From Saccharina japonica (lineage: Eukaryota; Sar; Phaeophyceae; Laminariales; Laminariaceae): a stretch of 64,000 nt of DNA. A program made the position numbers and the translations under genes. The stretch lies in the NCBI GenBank assembly GCA_008828725.1, contig MEHQ01002219.1, positions 222,138-286,137 on the forward strand, read 5' to 3'. The notes under the pieces were generated by a model. The model worked only from the letters and a program-made list of their open reading frames with translations. It did not search any database and had not been told where the DNA came from. This document shows positions 46,601 to 59,255 of this stretch, in pieces; position 1 is the stretch's first letter, and each line of letters opens with the position of its first letter.

Positions 46601-48366
46601 GCAGCGTACTACTCACTACAACGCTTCTCGTTTGCTAATTTGTGAGTTGTGCTACTGCACTTCGGAAGTACTCCGTCTACTACCGCTACTCAACATACAA
46701 CGTCTGCCACCTGTCACAACACCGGTACTACATTCAACTTTTGATTGGAACTACAGAAAGCAGTTCCTCTGGATACTCCGCCGGTTGCTTCTATCTGCCA
46801 CTCACACTTCGTTGTCTCGGAGGCGCGTCGATACACTCCTTGCTATCTGCTGCGTGGCCTGAACAGGAAGGTTTGTGATTTGTGACAGAACGCAGAGCCG
46901 CGCCGTTCCCCCAAATCATGGAATACGTGTCGATCACGCCTGGTACATGAAACATTCACGGTTGAGGTAACTCATTGGTTGGTTGCAGTTGACATCACAG
47001 CATGGGTAACACAAAAATAGGCCAGTCTGAAACCATACGATATCGCGTCGCAATATCCTCTTTGCATGCGGTGAATGCCGTTTCTATCGTCATCTAAAAC
47101 CAGGTGGTGGTCGCACCCATACTCAATGTATTTTCATCATTCCAACAGAGAAATGGAAGATACGTGGATTTTTATAGTGGAAGGCACGGTGGAAATCTGC
47201 TATAACACAAATTAACTACGGTACATCACCATGAATACGTTAAACACTAACCCCGGACACGACATACATGGCCCCCAAACACGAAACACCACAACACACG
47301 CACAACGACCGATACATGACAAGTTATGTCGGGCGGGACGAATAACGGGTAGAATCTTGTCGTTCACCCGTCCCGATGTTCCGCCGTTCGGTGCGAGAGG
47401 GAGGGGCGAAGGAAGGGGGGGGGGTTGGTGGGAAACGTCCTTTGGGAAAAAGCTATTACGGTATTGGTATACACTTGGAACAGCAAAAGGCTAAACCGAC
47501 CAGTTTTGGTCGATTTATTTTAGGCTCAGCCTGGTTCCTAAGGGGGGGTAAATATTGGGTCTAGTCGGAGGGGAAAAGGTACGCACACGGCACGAGCGGC
47601 GGTTGGTTGCCGTCCCAAGTAACGCTCTTGATTCGTTTGCTTCTACACAGGGGGCGTGCGGCCTCCAGACTTGAATATATACACGAAGTATGTGTAGTTG
47701 AATCGCATGTATAAGCGTTATGGATGCCATGTCACTTGCACAAGAAGCAATAGGAACAGAATACGGAGAGACCTCGTCTATCTACTACCCGCAAATGCAG
47801 CAGCAGCAATGGATACGTGCAGAACAACAGAATCGGCCTATACTGGTAGGTGACTCTGTTGTGTGCGCTATACACAACAGAGTAGTGATACACACCGTGT
47901 CTTGCTTTCCATGGGTGTGGTGTGATACCGTACAGCAGCATTGTGCTGCAGCATACCAGGTGTCGGACAGGCTACACAATACAACCACGATAATCTTATC
48001 TGGAAAACGAAACAAAGCGTGCAGAGCACAAATAATTGCAAGTTATTTTGCAGAGTTTTCATGCTGGTATCGGGCGTGGCGAATACGAGAATGACCAGGA
48101 AGCATGCTAGACAAGACCCAGCCGATTTGTGTTTATACATTTGGCATTATCTTTACATATGTGTACCAGTACTAAAGTGTCAAGTCGATCGTTGAACGGG
48201 CGTGGCGATGTGGCAAGCAAGCTGTGTGACCCTCACCGCTATTCTAGGTAACTAGGCAACGTAGGCATATCCTGTTTTATCTGGCCCGTTTCTAAGCAAA
48301 TAACAAGCAGGATGTGACGCTGTCTGTTTGCACGGTCTTGGCGTGTTTATTCGCTATGGCCAAACC
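43658..48366. other. Upstream flank of gene B, no gene recognised
   Basis: Holds the presumed promoter of gene B next to 43.66-43.75 kb, but no TATA box or other element can be named with confidence. The rest has only chance open frames, a 30-bp tandem duplication (44733-44795), an (N)GGGGGGGG run near 45908 and a G-rich purine tract near 47390-47425. Confidence 0.45.
44733..44795. repeat. 30-bp tandem duplication
   Basis: ACTTTGTACGTACAACATAC followed by GTATATACTG or GTTAATACTA occurs twice in a row. Confidence 0.85.
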
Positions 48367-48419
48367 TTTCACACCCCGGACAGCTCATGAGCTAGCTCAT
48401 CTGTCGTGTATAACTCAAG

Positions 48420-48905
48420 CTTTGAAAACATGTGCAGATGAACTACCGATTATAGCTCAAGCCTAGGAAAACATGTGTAGCTCATGTAGCTCATATAGCT
48501 CATTTCGGGACGGATGAACTAGCTCAGGCAGATCATATAGCTCACCTTGTGCAAAAGTGTGTAGATGAGCTATCCTCTATAGCTCAAAATCTGAAAACAT
48601 GTGCAGATGAGCTACCGATTATAGCTCAAGCTTTGAAAACATGCGCAGATGAGCTACCGATTATAGCTCAAGCTTTGAAAACATGCGCAGATGAGCTACC
48701 GATTGTAGCTCAAGCCTTCGAAACATGTGCAGATGAGCTACCGATTACAGCTCAAGCCTTCAAAACATGTACAGATGACCTACCGCCTATAGCTCAGGCC
48801 TCCAAAACATGTGCAGATGAACTATCGCCTACAGCTCAAGCCTTCAACACATGTGCAGATGAGCTACGTACCGCCTATAGCTCGAGCCGGGAATTTATGT
48901 GCAGA
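48420..48905. repeat. 42-bp minisatellite, first array
   Basis: About ten units of 42 bp. Each carries GATGAGCTACCGATTATAGC followed by TCAAGC and AAAACATGTGCA, with GAGCTA and TAGCTC able to pair as a small hairpin. Because 42 is a multiple of three, a 119-codon frame (48549-48908) stays open and reads TCADELPIIAQALK-like repeats. I regard that as a by-product. Confidence 0.9.
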
Positions 48906-50555
48906 TGAGCTATCGTCTATAGCTCACCCCGGGAAACAATGATCATAGCTCATGTACGCAGCTCATTGTAGCTCTTTCCCGGTGAACATGCATATAACAC
49001 CCCCACTTTGGCCTACATCTACTCCACTTTGAATATCTAGAAATTTCCATTTATTCCACCTTGTGCAGAAAATGTTCAGCTTTCGGTTCCTTAACTCAAG
49101 TTTTTTCGTCCCATACTAAGTTCAAGTAAGTCGTATTTATGTTTGTTCATCCTGGTCAACTTTATTTTCTATGTTCTTTTCGTACTTTGGTTTTCAAACT
49201 CACACTGATACTGAAATCAAGTAAATACAAGTATCGTCTTGGTCGAGAGATTTCCAGCCAAGACTTTTTGTTATCATTAGAGATTTGGTACGGAAATAAA
49301 AACATCGTCTTGGTCAAGACGAGGCTTTCACCACATCCCGAAAGAGATTAATATCACACCCGCCCGGGTATATTCCAAAAAGTCTCGGTTTTGGAAGTCC
49401 GCGCGAACGCGAGCTTTGATCCAGGTTTGCTATATATAATGACATCTCGTGAGCTTGGTCATCTCTCCCCTATAGCTGAAGCCTTGAAAACATGTGTAGA
49501 TGAGCTACCGCCTATAGCTCAAGCCTCCAAAACAAGTGCAGATGAGCTACCGCCTATAGCTCAAGCCTCCAAAACATGTGCAGATGAGCTACCGATTATA
49601 GCTCAAGCTTTGAAAACATGCGCAGATGAGCTACCGATTATAGCTCAAGCCTTCGAAACATGTGCAGATGAGCTACCGATTACAGCTCAAGCCTTCAAAA
49701 CATGTACAGATGACCTACCGCCTATAGCTCAGGCCTCCAAAACATGTGCAGATGAACTATCGCCTACAGCTCAAGCCTTCAACACATGTGCAGATGAGCT
49801 ACGTACCGCCTATAGCTCGAGCCGGGAATTTATGTGCAGATGAGCTATCGTCTATAGCTCACCCCGGGAAACAATGATCATAGCTCATGTACGCAGCTCA
49901 TTGTAGCTCTTTCCCGGTGAACATGCATATAACACCCCCACTTTGGCCTACATCTACTCCACTTTGAATATCTAGAAATTTCCATTTATTCCACCTTGTG
50001 CAGAAAATGTTCAGCTTTCGGTTCCTTAACTCAAGTTTTTTCGTCCCATACTAAGTTCAAGTAAGTCGTATTTATGTTTGTTCATCCTGGTCAACTTTAT
50101 TTTCTATGTTCTTTTCGTACTTTGGTTTTCAAACTCACACTGACACTGAAATCAAGTAAATACAAGTATCGTCTTGGTCGAGAGATTTCCAGCCAAGACT
50201 TTTTGTTATCATTAGAGATTTGGTACGGAAATAAAAACATCGTCTTGGTCAAGACGAGGCTTTCACCACATCCCGAAAGAGATTAATATCACACCCGCCC
50301 GGGTATATTCCAAAAAGTCTCGGTTTTGGAAGTCCGCGCGAACGCGAGCTTTGATCCAGGTTTGCTATATATAATGACATCTCGTGAGCTTGGTCATCTC
50401 TCCCCTATAGCTGAAGCCTTGAAAACATGTGTAGATGAGCTACCGCCTATAGCTCAAGCCTCCAAAACAAGTGCAGATGAGCTACCGCCTATAGCTCAAG
50501 CCTCCAAAACATGTGCAGATGAGCTACCGATTATAGCTCAAGCTTTGAAAACATA
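48620..50555. repeat. 935-bp near-identical tandem duplication
   Basis: The block from about 48.62 to 49.55 kb is repeated about 935 bp further on with very few changes. For example, the 213-bp frame at 49139-49351 recurs at 50074-50286 with a single residue change. It includes part of the 42-bp array and about 500 bp of non-repetitive sequence. This is the youngest duplication in the window. Confidence 0.9.
49480..49840. repeat. 42-bp minisatellite, second array
   Basis: About nine units of the same 42-bp repeat. A shorter, more broken array continues at 50410-50840 up to the right end of the element. Confidence 0.88.
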
Positions 50556-51491
50556 CGCAGATGAGCTACATCATAGCTCAAGCCTTCGAAACATGTGCAG
50601 ATGAGCTACCGATTATAGCTCAAGTTTTGAAAACATGCGTAGCTCATGTAGCTCCTATATCTCATGTTGGGCTAAATGAGCTAGCTCAGGCAAATCATAT
50701 AGCTCACTGCGGACATATGTGTGCAGATGAGCTACCGATTATAGCTCAAGCTTCGAAAACATGTGCAGATGAGCTATCGCCTATAGCTCAAGCGAAGGAA
50801 AACATGTGTAGCTCATGTAGCTCACGTAGCTCGCCGGCGAGCTAGCTCTTTAAAGAGCTACCTCGAGCTACGGTGAGCTGATCTGTCCGGGGTGTGAAAC
50901 CTTTAACCGGCATACCGTTTTTCACTAAAGCTCGACATAAAACGTATGGCCTGCGGGCCACAATTTAAAACCCTGTCCCCTATACGCTCTGAAAACTTTC
51001 CTGAATATTTTCTTGTACTCGAGTTATCGAAGTGACTACTGGCGATATGGACAGTTCATCAAACCGGTAAAGCAGAGGGGATACGAATAACCGATTTGAC
51101 ATTTTTTTTCGATCGCTCTAATAGGGATCATTATGGATATTTTCCAGGGACACCAAGAACTGGTTTGCGGATAATTACAGACGTTTCAAGCAATATGCTC
51201 ATTAACAATATGCAGCTAATATACATCCTCGTCACCCTTTACGATTTGGACATGGAATATAGATGTCTCGCCAATGCTTGCTCTTGATTGCCGTGACAAA
51301 CGAGGGGTGTATTATATCCTAGCTAGATAAAAAGGTTGAGAGACTTCTCAGTTTGAGCTAACATGGTTGTATTCGTCAACTGTACCTCTAAATGGCTGAT
51401 TCTAAACGCTTCGCCGGAGACTGTCATACTTGACATTAAAAACATGTATTTTGAGAAAACATTTGTTTTGTTTTGATACGCTTGAAGTGGA

Positions 51492-51513
51492 GGGGGGGGG
51501 GGGGGGGGGGGGG
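51492..51513. repeat. G22 homopolymer
   Basis: Twenty-two consecutive guanines directly at the left edge of the roughly 0.9-kb tandem duplication. Confidence 0.9.
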
Positions 51514-53240
51514 AACGGCGTTTTTTTCTTTTTTTTTCTTATCAAATCACGCAAAACATGACGGCACGTATCATATCGAGATAAATCGCAAACACTCAAA
51601 TATATTATACAAGTGATTTTTAGATTTTGTATACACACACACGTATCATGGGTTTGTTGGTGTAGCATTTTACTGTAAGTAGGTAGTCTGCGTACAATCT
51701 TCGACAAAAGTATAACTTAGCAGCTATTATTGCTGCTGTATGTATAGAGTGCGTACACAAGAAGAATGGTGACTGCTGCAGCTGTACATTGTTTTTACCG
51801 CTGTTGCTGCTGCTGGATACTGGTGTATATTTACTGCTGCTGCACATATTATGATCTGCATAAAGTGACATTTTGCATACAGCAACCAACTGCAGCAGCA
51901 GTAACAGTGGAGCTGCTTGCTGTGTTGGCAATGCTTGATGTATGCCAAACACAGCATATATAGTATGGGAGTGTCTTGCTGCTGCTTGCTGTAGGTACAA
52001 AAAGTGCCGCCTGCTGCACTACTTGCTTTTACTACTGCTGTTAAACAAAACTGTTTGTTGTGCTTCCCGCTCCTACTGTTATATAACTGTGCTTGCTGTA
52101 GGTACATGTATACGTGCTGTTTGCTTGCTGTGGTACTTTAAAATGATCAATTCTACGAGTATTGCGAAAACATACAAACACGAACCGTGACAAAAAAACT
52201 GGCACTTTCGCGAATCCTATCATTGGTCACAAATTGCTACAGTACTCGTACATACAATGTTCGCTATTTCTTACTGCTACTGTACACAGGGCTTGCTGTA
52301 CCTATACGTATACGTTTTTTGCGATTTTCGAGTCTCTCTTCTGACACGATCGGATATCGGGCATTTCTCGTGGTGATCTGTGTTCTGTTATTGCTTTTGG
52401 TCAACTTTGGGGAACGGCGTTTTTTTCTTTTTTTCTTATCAAATCACGCAAAACATGACGGCACGTATCATATCGAGATAAATCGCAAACACTCTAATAT
52501 ATTATACAAGTGATTTTTAGATTTTGTATACACACGTATCATGGGTTTGTTGGTGTAGCATTTTACTGTAAGTAGGTAGTCTGCGTACAATCTTCGACAA
52601 AAGTATAACTTAGCAGCTATTATTGCTGCTGTATGTATAGAGTGCGTACACAAGAAGAATGGTGACTGCTGCAGCTGTACATTGTTTTTACCGCTGTTGC
52701 TGCTGCTGGATACTGGTGTATATTTACTGCTGCTGCACATATTGTTATGATCTGCATAAAGTGACGTTTTGCATACAGCAACCAACTGCAGCAGCAGCAG
52801 TAACAGGAGCTGCTTCAATAATTGCTGTGTTGGCAATGCTTGATGTATGCCAAATACAGCAGATATAGTATGTATGGGAGTGTCTTGCTGCTGCTTGCTG
52901 TAGGTACAAGAAGTGCCGCCTGCTGCACTATTAACACTTGCTTTTACTACTGCTGTTAAACAAAGCTGTTTGTTGTGCTTTCCGCTCCTATTGTAGTACT
53001 ATAACTGTGCTTGCTGTAGGTACATGTATACGTACTGTTTGCTTGCTGTGGTACTTTAAAATATGATCAATTCTACGAGTATCATATTGCGAAAACATAC
53101 AACACGAACCGTGACAAAACAAACTGGCACTTTCGCGAATCCTATCATTGGTCACAAATTGCTACAGTACTCGTACATACAATATTCGCTACTTCTGACT
53201 GCTACTGCACACAGGGCTTGCTGTACCTGTACGTGTACGC
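51510..53240. repeat. Roughly 0.9-kb tandem duplication, CTG-rich
   Basis: Copies start at GGGGAACGGCG near 51510 and 52409, about 899 bp apart. They share poly-T tracts, ATCAAATCACGCAAAACATG, many CTG triplets and TTGCTGTAGGTAC motifs. They are highly similar, with small insertions and deletions mostly in triplet runs. No conserved open frame survives, so it is probably non-coding. Confidence 0.85.
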
Positions 53241-53329
53241 TGTTTGCTGTAGCACCTAAGTACTGTCATTCCTCACGAACAAAACCAAAATATTAAATCG
53301 CGACGAAAAAAGCTGACACTTTCGCGAAT

Positions 53330-53945
53330 CTTGACATATGTTTTTTTTTACAAACTTCAGCAACATCGACGTCACCATTCGCGACAAAACGGGTTTGGTC
53401 TGGTGATATATAACCCCAATTTATGGAATCATGTTGCGTTTGTAAAGAAGAATCCCTCCATTACGACTACGAGTACCGGTATTATTGGCGAGTGACCGCT
53501 ATTAATGACGAGTGATAGTATTGTCCCTGTCGCATGCCAGCTTGCGTCACCCCACGGGGACCATCCCACTCTCCGAAGGGGAGGCCACATCGTGCTCGTT
53601 AGTCCGCACCCAGCAGTGTCTTTAGGCAGCCGCTCGCTGTCCACAATCGTCGTACGAAGCAGTCTGTCATGCCCCTATACCGGCCATCGGATACCGTTGG
53701 TGTCGGGTGGGTTACGTAGTGCCTTGATCAGGCGTATTTCGAGCCACGACAAAATGTCATGAATTGTGATTTTGTTTTTTTAAGGAAATTGTAAAAAAAA
53801 TGATGTCGTGAATCGTGAGGTTTTCGTGGTGAATCATGACAAAACAAATGGCCCGTGGCCCGCGCGGCGCGCTCGCGAAGCCGAAAAAATCGAGTCGGTT
53901 TCCCGGGGTACCCCGTCCCACTCGGCTGAGCCGAGCAGGGCAAAG
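53330..53945 (+). repeat. Dispersed repeat, copy 1
   Basis: Shares, in the same order, ATAACCCCAATTT, a GCCAGCTTGCGTCACCCC core with CGGGG, CCGAAGGGGAG and a final GGTTTCCCGGG-type segment with the block at 56280-56720. Unit type unknown. Confidence 0.55.
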
Positions 53946-53954
53946 TGAAACCCG

Positions 53955-54925
53955 CTTCTACTGTGAAAAACGCCCCGCCTTTGCCACACCCTGTAGCCTG
54001 TAGCCCTATCGCTATACATAACGGACAATCACGATCCCTTCAGCCTTTATGGGTTTCGAAGAGGGCACATGCAGCAAGAGCACACGCGCACGCCACAACA
54101 AAGAGGGCATCGATCGGACGACGCGTCGACCATACTTCGAACATGCGCTCATACAACAGCAGCACAGCGTGACAAGTTGGGGCATATCGGTCATGGTGCA
54201 GCAGGGTGGCCTGATGTGTGTTTCATGGCATACTGCTACATCGCCAGGTCTGCGCGGATACGTACGTACGTGTTTATCTCCTGGCGCAACACTGGTTTCC
54301 GTTCGCACACACTGCTGCTGTACTCGTAGACTATGCTTTTCGAAATACAACAAGCACGTACGTGTTGAAGTTTACCAGGTACGTATCATGCATACTCTTC
54401 GGACGTACCAGGTCGTGATACAGCAGCGAGAACAGCAGCAGTACCCGTGATCCTACGCTGCTGCTGCTTGCTACTGTATAGTATCATACGTCTACACACA
54501 GAACATGTAACCCACTTTGCGAATTCTGTGCGGCAAACGTCGCTTCGTCGCTTCGACTACGAATCCTGCGTACTCGTTAAAAACTCCCCGCCTTCGCCAC
54601 AGTCTGTAGCCCTATGAGCAATCATGATTGTTTCAGTCTGCGTGTCGACTGTTCATGCCGAATTTCGAACAGATCATGCAGCAAGAGCACAAATTCACGT
54701 CACAAAGAGGGCAGAATCGATCGGACGCCACATCGAGCAAACTTCGAACGTACGTGCATGCAACACCACCAGCGTGACAGCGTCGGGGCATATCTGCCCT
54801 TGCCTTGTGGAGAAGGGTGGCCTGATGGGTGTATCATGACACGCGGCTGCGCCGCCAGGTCTGCATGGATATAAACGCGTATCTCCCCGTATAACACTCT
54901 TTTCCGTGCGTACGTACTGCTTTAC
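53955..54925. repeat. Diverged tandem duplication, about 620-bp period
   Basis: 53961-54300 and 54585-54890 share CCCCGCCTT, CATGCAGCAAGAGCACA, AAAGAGGGC, ATCGATCGGACG, GGGTGGCCTGATG and CGCCAGGTCTGC in order. Confidence 0.75.
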
Positions 54926-56279
54926 TCGTTCGTACCTTGGAATTTTCTAAATGCAAGCACGTGTTCGAGTATCATGTATACTCTTCGTACGTTCCACGTC
55001 GTGATACAGCAGCCACAGACAGCTGCAGCAGTACTCGTAGTCCTATGCAATCGGTATTATATCCAAACGTTCTTTACATTTCTGGCCAGAAATAAACTAC
55101 TCTGTTACGTACCTCGTACCAGGTACATATCTACTGCTGTATGTATGGGCCAGACTATGATAGATACAGCAACAACGGCAGCGACTTATAAACTGACTGT
55201 CAATCAAGTAGTAGTGTGTTGCTGCTTTTTTTTTTATTTGCACCGGACAGCGACTCACGTGTGCTCGCAAGCCAGACGCTGCTCGCGTCCCCTCGTGTTC
55301 GATCCGTCGTTTTTTTTGCGAAATTCGAGTCTCTCTTTTGACATGATATCGGGTTTTCATGGTATCTGGTTTCTGTTTTTTTTTGGTCACCTTGGATCAA
55401 CGGCGTGTGCAGCCATATGGTGGTGACGGGCGAGCATGAGGATGCTGCTGCACCACCAGGTGCCTGCAACGAAACGAGCGATCATTGTGTACCATTTTGT
55501 CCGGAAATTTAATAAACGTCCCGTTTTTATGTACTCTACAACATTTACAGTTTTGCTGCTCCTTCCTGCTGCAAGTAGTGGGGAGACAATGATTAAAAAT
55601 TGTGATTCCTGCTGTATACTGTGCTGTTGTTACTACTGCTGGAAGATTGATCGACTGCGGGTCAAAACATAGTAAGTCAAATATGGATTTTTATATGATG
55701 TACCGTACGAACATGCCAGATGAAGTACGTCGTTATTTATCCCTCGGGCGGTGAGGAACGTACGTATATTGTTGTACGTAAGCACGTGTACGTACGCGTT
55801 TGCACGTACCAAGTATACATACATACACGCTATATGACGTATATGTTTACAATACCAAATATCAGCCGTACGAGTGGTAAAGTGTAAAGTTGTGATACTT
55901 CACCTGCTAGCTGTACTGCTTTGCTGTGCGCTACATTCAGCAACAATAATATTGTGCTGCGGTTACTGCTTAACGTAAACATCTATATATGTCGTAGTTT
56001 TGCTGGTGCTCGCTGTAGGTACGTAGGTACTATTAATATGATTATAGTGCTACCTGTGCTGCTTCTGCTGCTTGCTACACTGCTCGCTGCTACTGCTACT
56101 TACTGCTGTATACTGCCTGATGTACATGATGCGAATATGTCTTCTTGCTACCGTTTGCTACACGTACACGAGAAGGATGGTCATACCTAACGAACGGAAA
56201 ATGCCACGAAACGGGACCAACCATGACAGTTTTGCCACACTTCTGATATATACCACAAACCGTGAAAATGACAAGTTGT
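54926..56279. other. CTG- and GTAC-rich sequence, no gene recognised
   Basis: Scattered CTG triplets, GTACGTAC runs and TTGCTGTAGGTAC-like motifs related to the 51.5-53.2 kb duplication. A TTCGAGTCTCTCTTTTGACA stretch near 55325 matches one near 52325. Confidence 0.4.
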
Positions 56280-56720
56280 GACAAATTCAAGAAAAAAAGG
56301 TGACGTCGCGATTTGTGAGAGAAATACGTGTTTCATTTTCATGTGGCATAACCCCAATTTTCTTCTAAACTTAAATGCGTACGTTAGCAACAACCGTTTT
56401 ATACGGTTACCGCTGGATGACGATGGTCGGTTTTCCGCTGTAACATGCCAGCTTGCGTCACCCCGCGGGGAACACCCCACTCCCCGAAGGGGAGCCTTGT
56501 ATGTATAGTTATGTTTGTGAAATTTTCGCACTTTTCGCAACTTTTCTCTTCGCGCGAGCGCTTTTCGGCAAAACGCTAAGTACCCCGACACGGGAGGCCC
56601 GGCCGGACACATTGGTCGAGGTTTGGGCTCGATCTGAGCTCTGTGGCTCGCGTGGCGGGCGCTCGAAGTTTTTTTTCCCGCGGGAGTGGATAAGCCGATT
56701 TCCCGGGTTTTCTGCATGAG
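56280..56720 (+). repeat. Dispersed repeat, copy 2
   Basis: Second copy of the 53330-53945 unit, better matched in the CATGCCAGCTTGCGTCACCC core (56444-56496). A short third match lies at 58597-58640. Confidence 0.55.
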
Positions 56721-56809
56721 GCCGTGTTTCGTACGTACGTGCCAGTAAATAACGATGTTCTGTTTTTAGATGTTGTCTGTTTTTTGCTCTCTCACATGCA
56801 CACAGGCCA

Positions 56810-57320
56810 GAAACATGTACCAGATACCAGTAGACAACAGACAACATGCACAGAGCACGGCGTTACAGCGTTGCCGCCAACACCAGTAGGGAACATCGTG
56901 CGTGAGTGGCACATCCATCTGGGCTGTACTGCTGCTGTAGGTAGTTGTTTTATCCAAGGCTGCTGTCCGTAGTCCGCCACCTGTCTTGCATTCTTTGCTG
57001 TTGTGCTGTGTGTTTATGACATATCCAGGGTCACTTTGGACCGAAATGTAAGGGCCGTTTTTATTACGTGTGAGTACGGCAACTATTATTATATTTCTGA
57101 TGTTGCGGGTTCTTGCCCCAAGCACACCACCAAACTTTTAGACATCAGATAACATGCAAAGAGAACACAAACAACACGTTGCAACCCCGCCCAGCAGCAC
57201 AAGCAGCAGCAGGCAACATCACGCGCATGTGGCAGGTCCGTGCTGTACTGCTGTGGCTCCAGCAGCAGTAGTTGCTTTATCGGAGGCTATGATCCGTCAT
57301 CGGTCATCTCTACCTCTCTC
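56810..57320. repeat. Diverged tandem duplication, about 310-bp period
   Basis: 56830-56980 and 57140-57300 share CAGA.AACATGCA.AGAG, GCAACATC or GGAACATC, GCTGTACTGCTG and a GTAGTTGTTTTAT-like end. Confidence 0.55.
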
Positions 57321-58109
57321 CTTCTGCTGCGCTGCTGCTGTGCATGTGTATGTGCGGTGTGTCACGCACTCACTGCTGTGGACACGCACGCCAGTATAAA
57401 ACATATTTTGACCTTTGGTAATATGGTCAAATGAGTGCGATGCCCGGTTATTTGTTTGAAGTCGTCAGTTCGAGACTCTCGTTCATAATTTTTTCCTTTT
57501 TAGTGGGGGATAGAAATTTACTTGCTATTTGTCTGCGGGCCGAAAATGACTTGACCTTGGTATGGGGGGTGAAAAAGCGCACCGTGCATTGTTATCCCAC
57601 CCACTGTTCGAAAGACGCCCGAGGTGACGAGACTCGAAATACATCCAGTATTTAGTGTGTAAGTGTATCCAGCGCCTTAGCCTATATCGACTGTGGATCT
57701 GCTGCACAGTTAGCAGCAGCACCACCAGCAAGCAGTGTGTTGTTGGACCTGTGGCAGCATGCATGTACTACGCAACAGCAGAGACCCCCAGCACTACGTA
57801 CTGCGTTGTACTTTGTATTTAGTGTATTATTTTTCCCTGGGGTATTCTTCCACTCCAGAGCTTTTTGGAGCCTGTCCTGTGACCACGGACTACCCCTTAT
57901 AACAACAGATCACAGGGTCCGATAAAAACACACACACATACAGTACAACAGTATTATAGTAGGACGCCACAGCAATACAGGGCGGACAAAACTACCGCAC
58001 GCGCTTCATGCTGTTTTATTGCTCTGCACTGCTCGTGTGCTGTCTGTGGTGTCTGGGTTACGCACGTACATAATATAAACATAAAACAAACGAAAGTGAA
58101 AAATAAACA

Positions 58110-58290
58110 GTCATTTTCGGCCCTGACACAAAAAAGCCAATTTCGACACTCCGCACCAAAACCAGGCCAATTTCGAACCCAACACAAAAACCAAGTCATG
58201 TTTGATCCCCCACATAAAACCATGATGATTTCGACCCTAACACTGAAATCGAGTCTATTTTGATCCCCTTCTAGAACCAAGTCAACTGTG
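58110..58290. repeat. Degenerate minisatellite, about 35-bp unit
   Basis: Repeats of AATTTCGACCC followed by an ACACAAAA and ACCAAGTCA-like stretch, five or so diverged units. Confidence 0.6.
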
Positions 58291-58704
58291 GTGCCTCTCC
58301 ACACAACAAAGACATATAATACATAAACACACTGGCGAACATAATATAATATTTGGCGGAATCGTTAGGAAAATCTATTAAAAATATGCAGTCAATAGTA
58401 AGGGTTCCACACTATTTCCAAGTCTTTTTATCCCCAAAAGTGCGCAGGTCATCTGATACAGTTAGTTCTAAAAAATAGTATGCATGTACCCTGTATGTAC
58501 GGTTATATGCCGATAATTCATAATCACGTCGTACTATGATGTAATATGCTTGCGTAGGATACAATATCGAACTATGTACGAGTTTGGATTTCAATTCGTT
58601 CTTGCGCCACTCCCCTAGGCATGTCCCGGAGGGGAACCTTGTATTTTGTACAATTTGATTAAATATTATTCTGTCAAATTACTTCACAGACACGTTTCGT
58701 AGAC

Positions 58705-59255
58705 AAATAATGTTTCACGCATGGCAATTTGCTTTCTCCTTGTTCAACTATATCATAGAGCGTCAAGACGCTGCTACCGATCAGTTCGCACGACGTCAGA
58801 CATTTGAACTCGACTCTCGACATAAATGCAAGCCACGGTCACCCGTTTCGTGTTGGGTAAGGCCAGCGCATGCAAACGACGGCTTCGAAGTTATCAGTTT
58901 GACTTGATATATGTTGCACGGTATGCTCTACATCTAAACCGGGAAAACTAACTGTATTTCGACATCGGAGAGATAGCGGGAGAGATCGAGTTTTTTTAAC
59001 GATATATAACAGGAGACCGCACGCCTCAAGGACGACACGAGTCACAACCCACGAGCTTCTGTTTTTGTTATAGGCTTCTCGTACAGTAGTACAGGTATTG
59101 TACCCCGTGGTACATTTTTGTTGCCTACAGGTTGCCTACAAAACAAACGGAAACAAGTCCCAAAGCCAACGCTTTTTTTTGTGGCTGTCATATTATATGA
59201 TGTACGTATAAAACAGCAGTACGCGTACCAGGTGGAAATGTAGGATGTACTGCTG
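58705..59255. repeat. Old duplication, copy 1
   Basis: Matches 59980-60530 over more than 500 bp: TGCTTTCTCC, CGTGTTGGGTAAGGCCAG, GGTATGCTCTACATCTAAAC, CAGGAGACCGC, CACGAGTCACAACC and GTGGTACATTT in order. No shared open frame, so likely a non-coding element or a decayed gene. Confidence 0.75.

Larger units (their letters stand above)
48367..50899. mobile_element. 2.5-kb non-autonomous TIR element made largely of 42-bp repeats
   Basis: The ends are a 17-bp perfect inverted repeat: TTTCACACCCCGGACAG at the left and its complement at the right. Next to both ends lie many GAGCTA/TAGCTC heptamers in both orientations. No transposase frame is present. No certain target-site duplication is seen. 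The inside is two 42-bp arrays plus unique sequence that has been duplicated as a 935-bp block. Confidence 0.68.

Noticed and set aside
48420-50840. CRISPR-like look of regular 42-bp repeats
   Set aside because: Units are contiguous with no unique spacers, and the context is eukaryotic.
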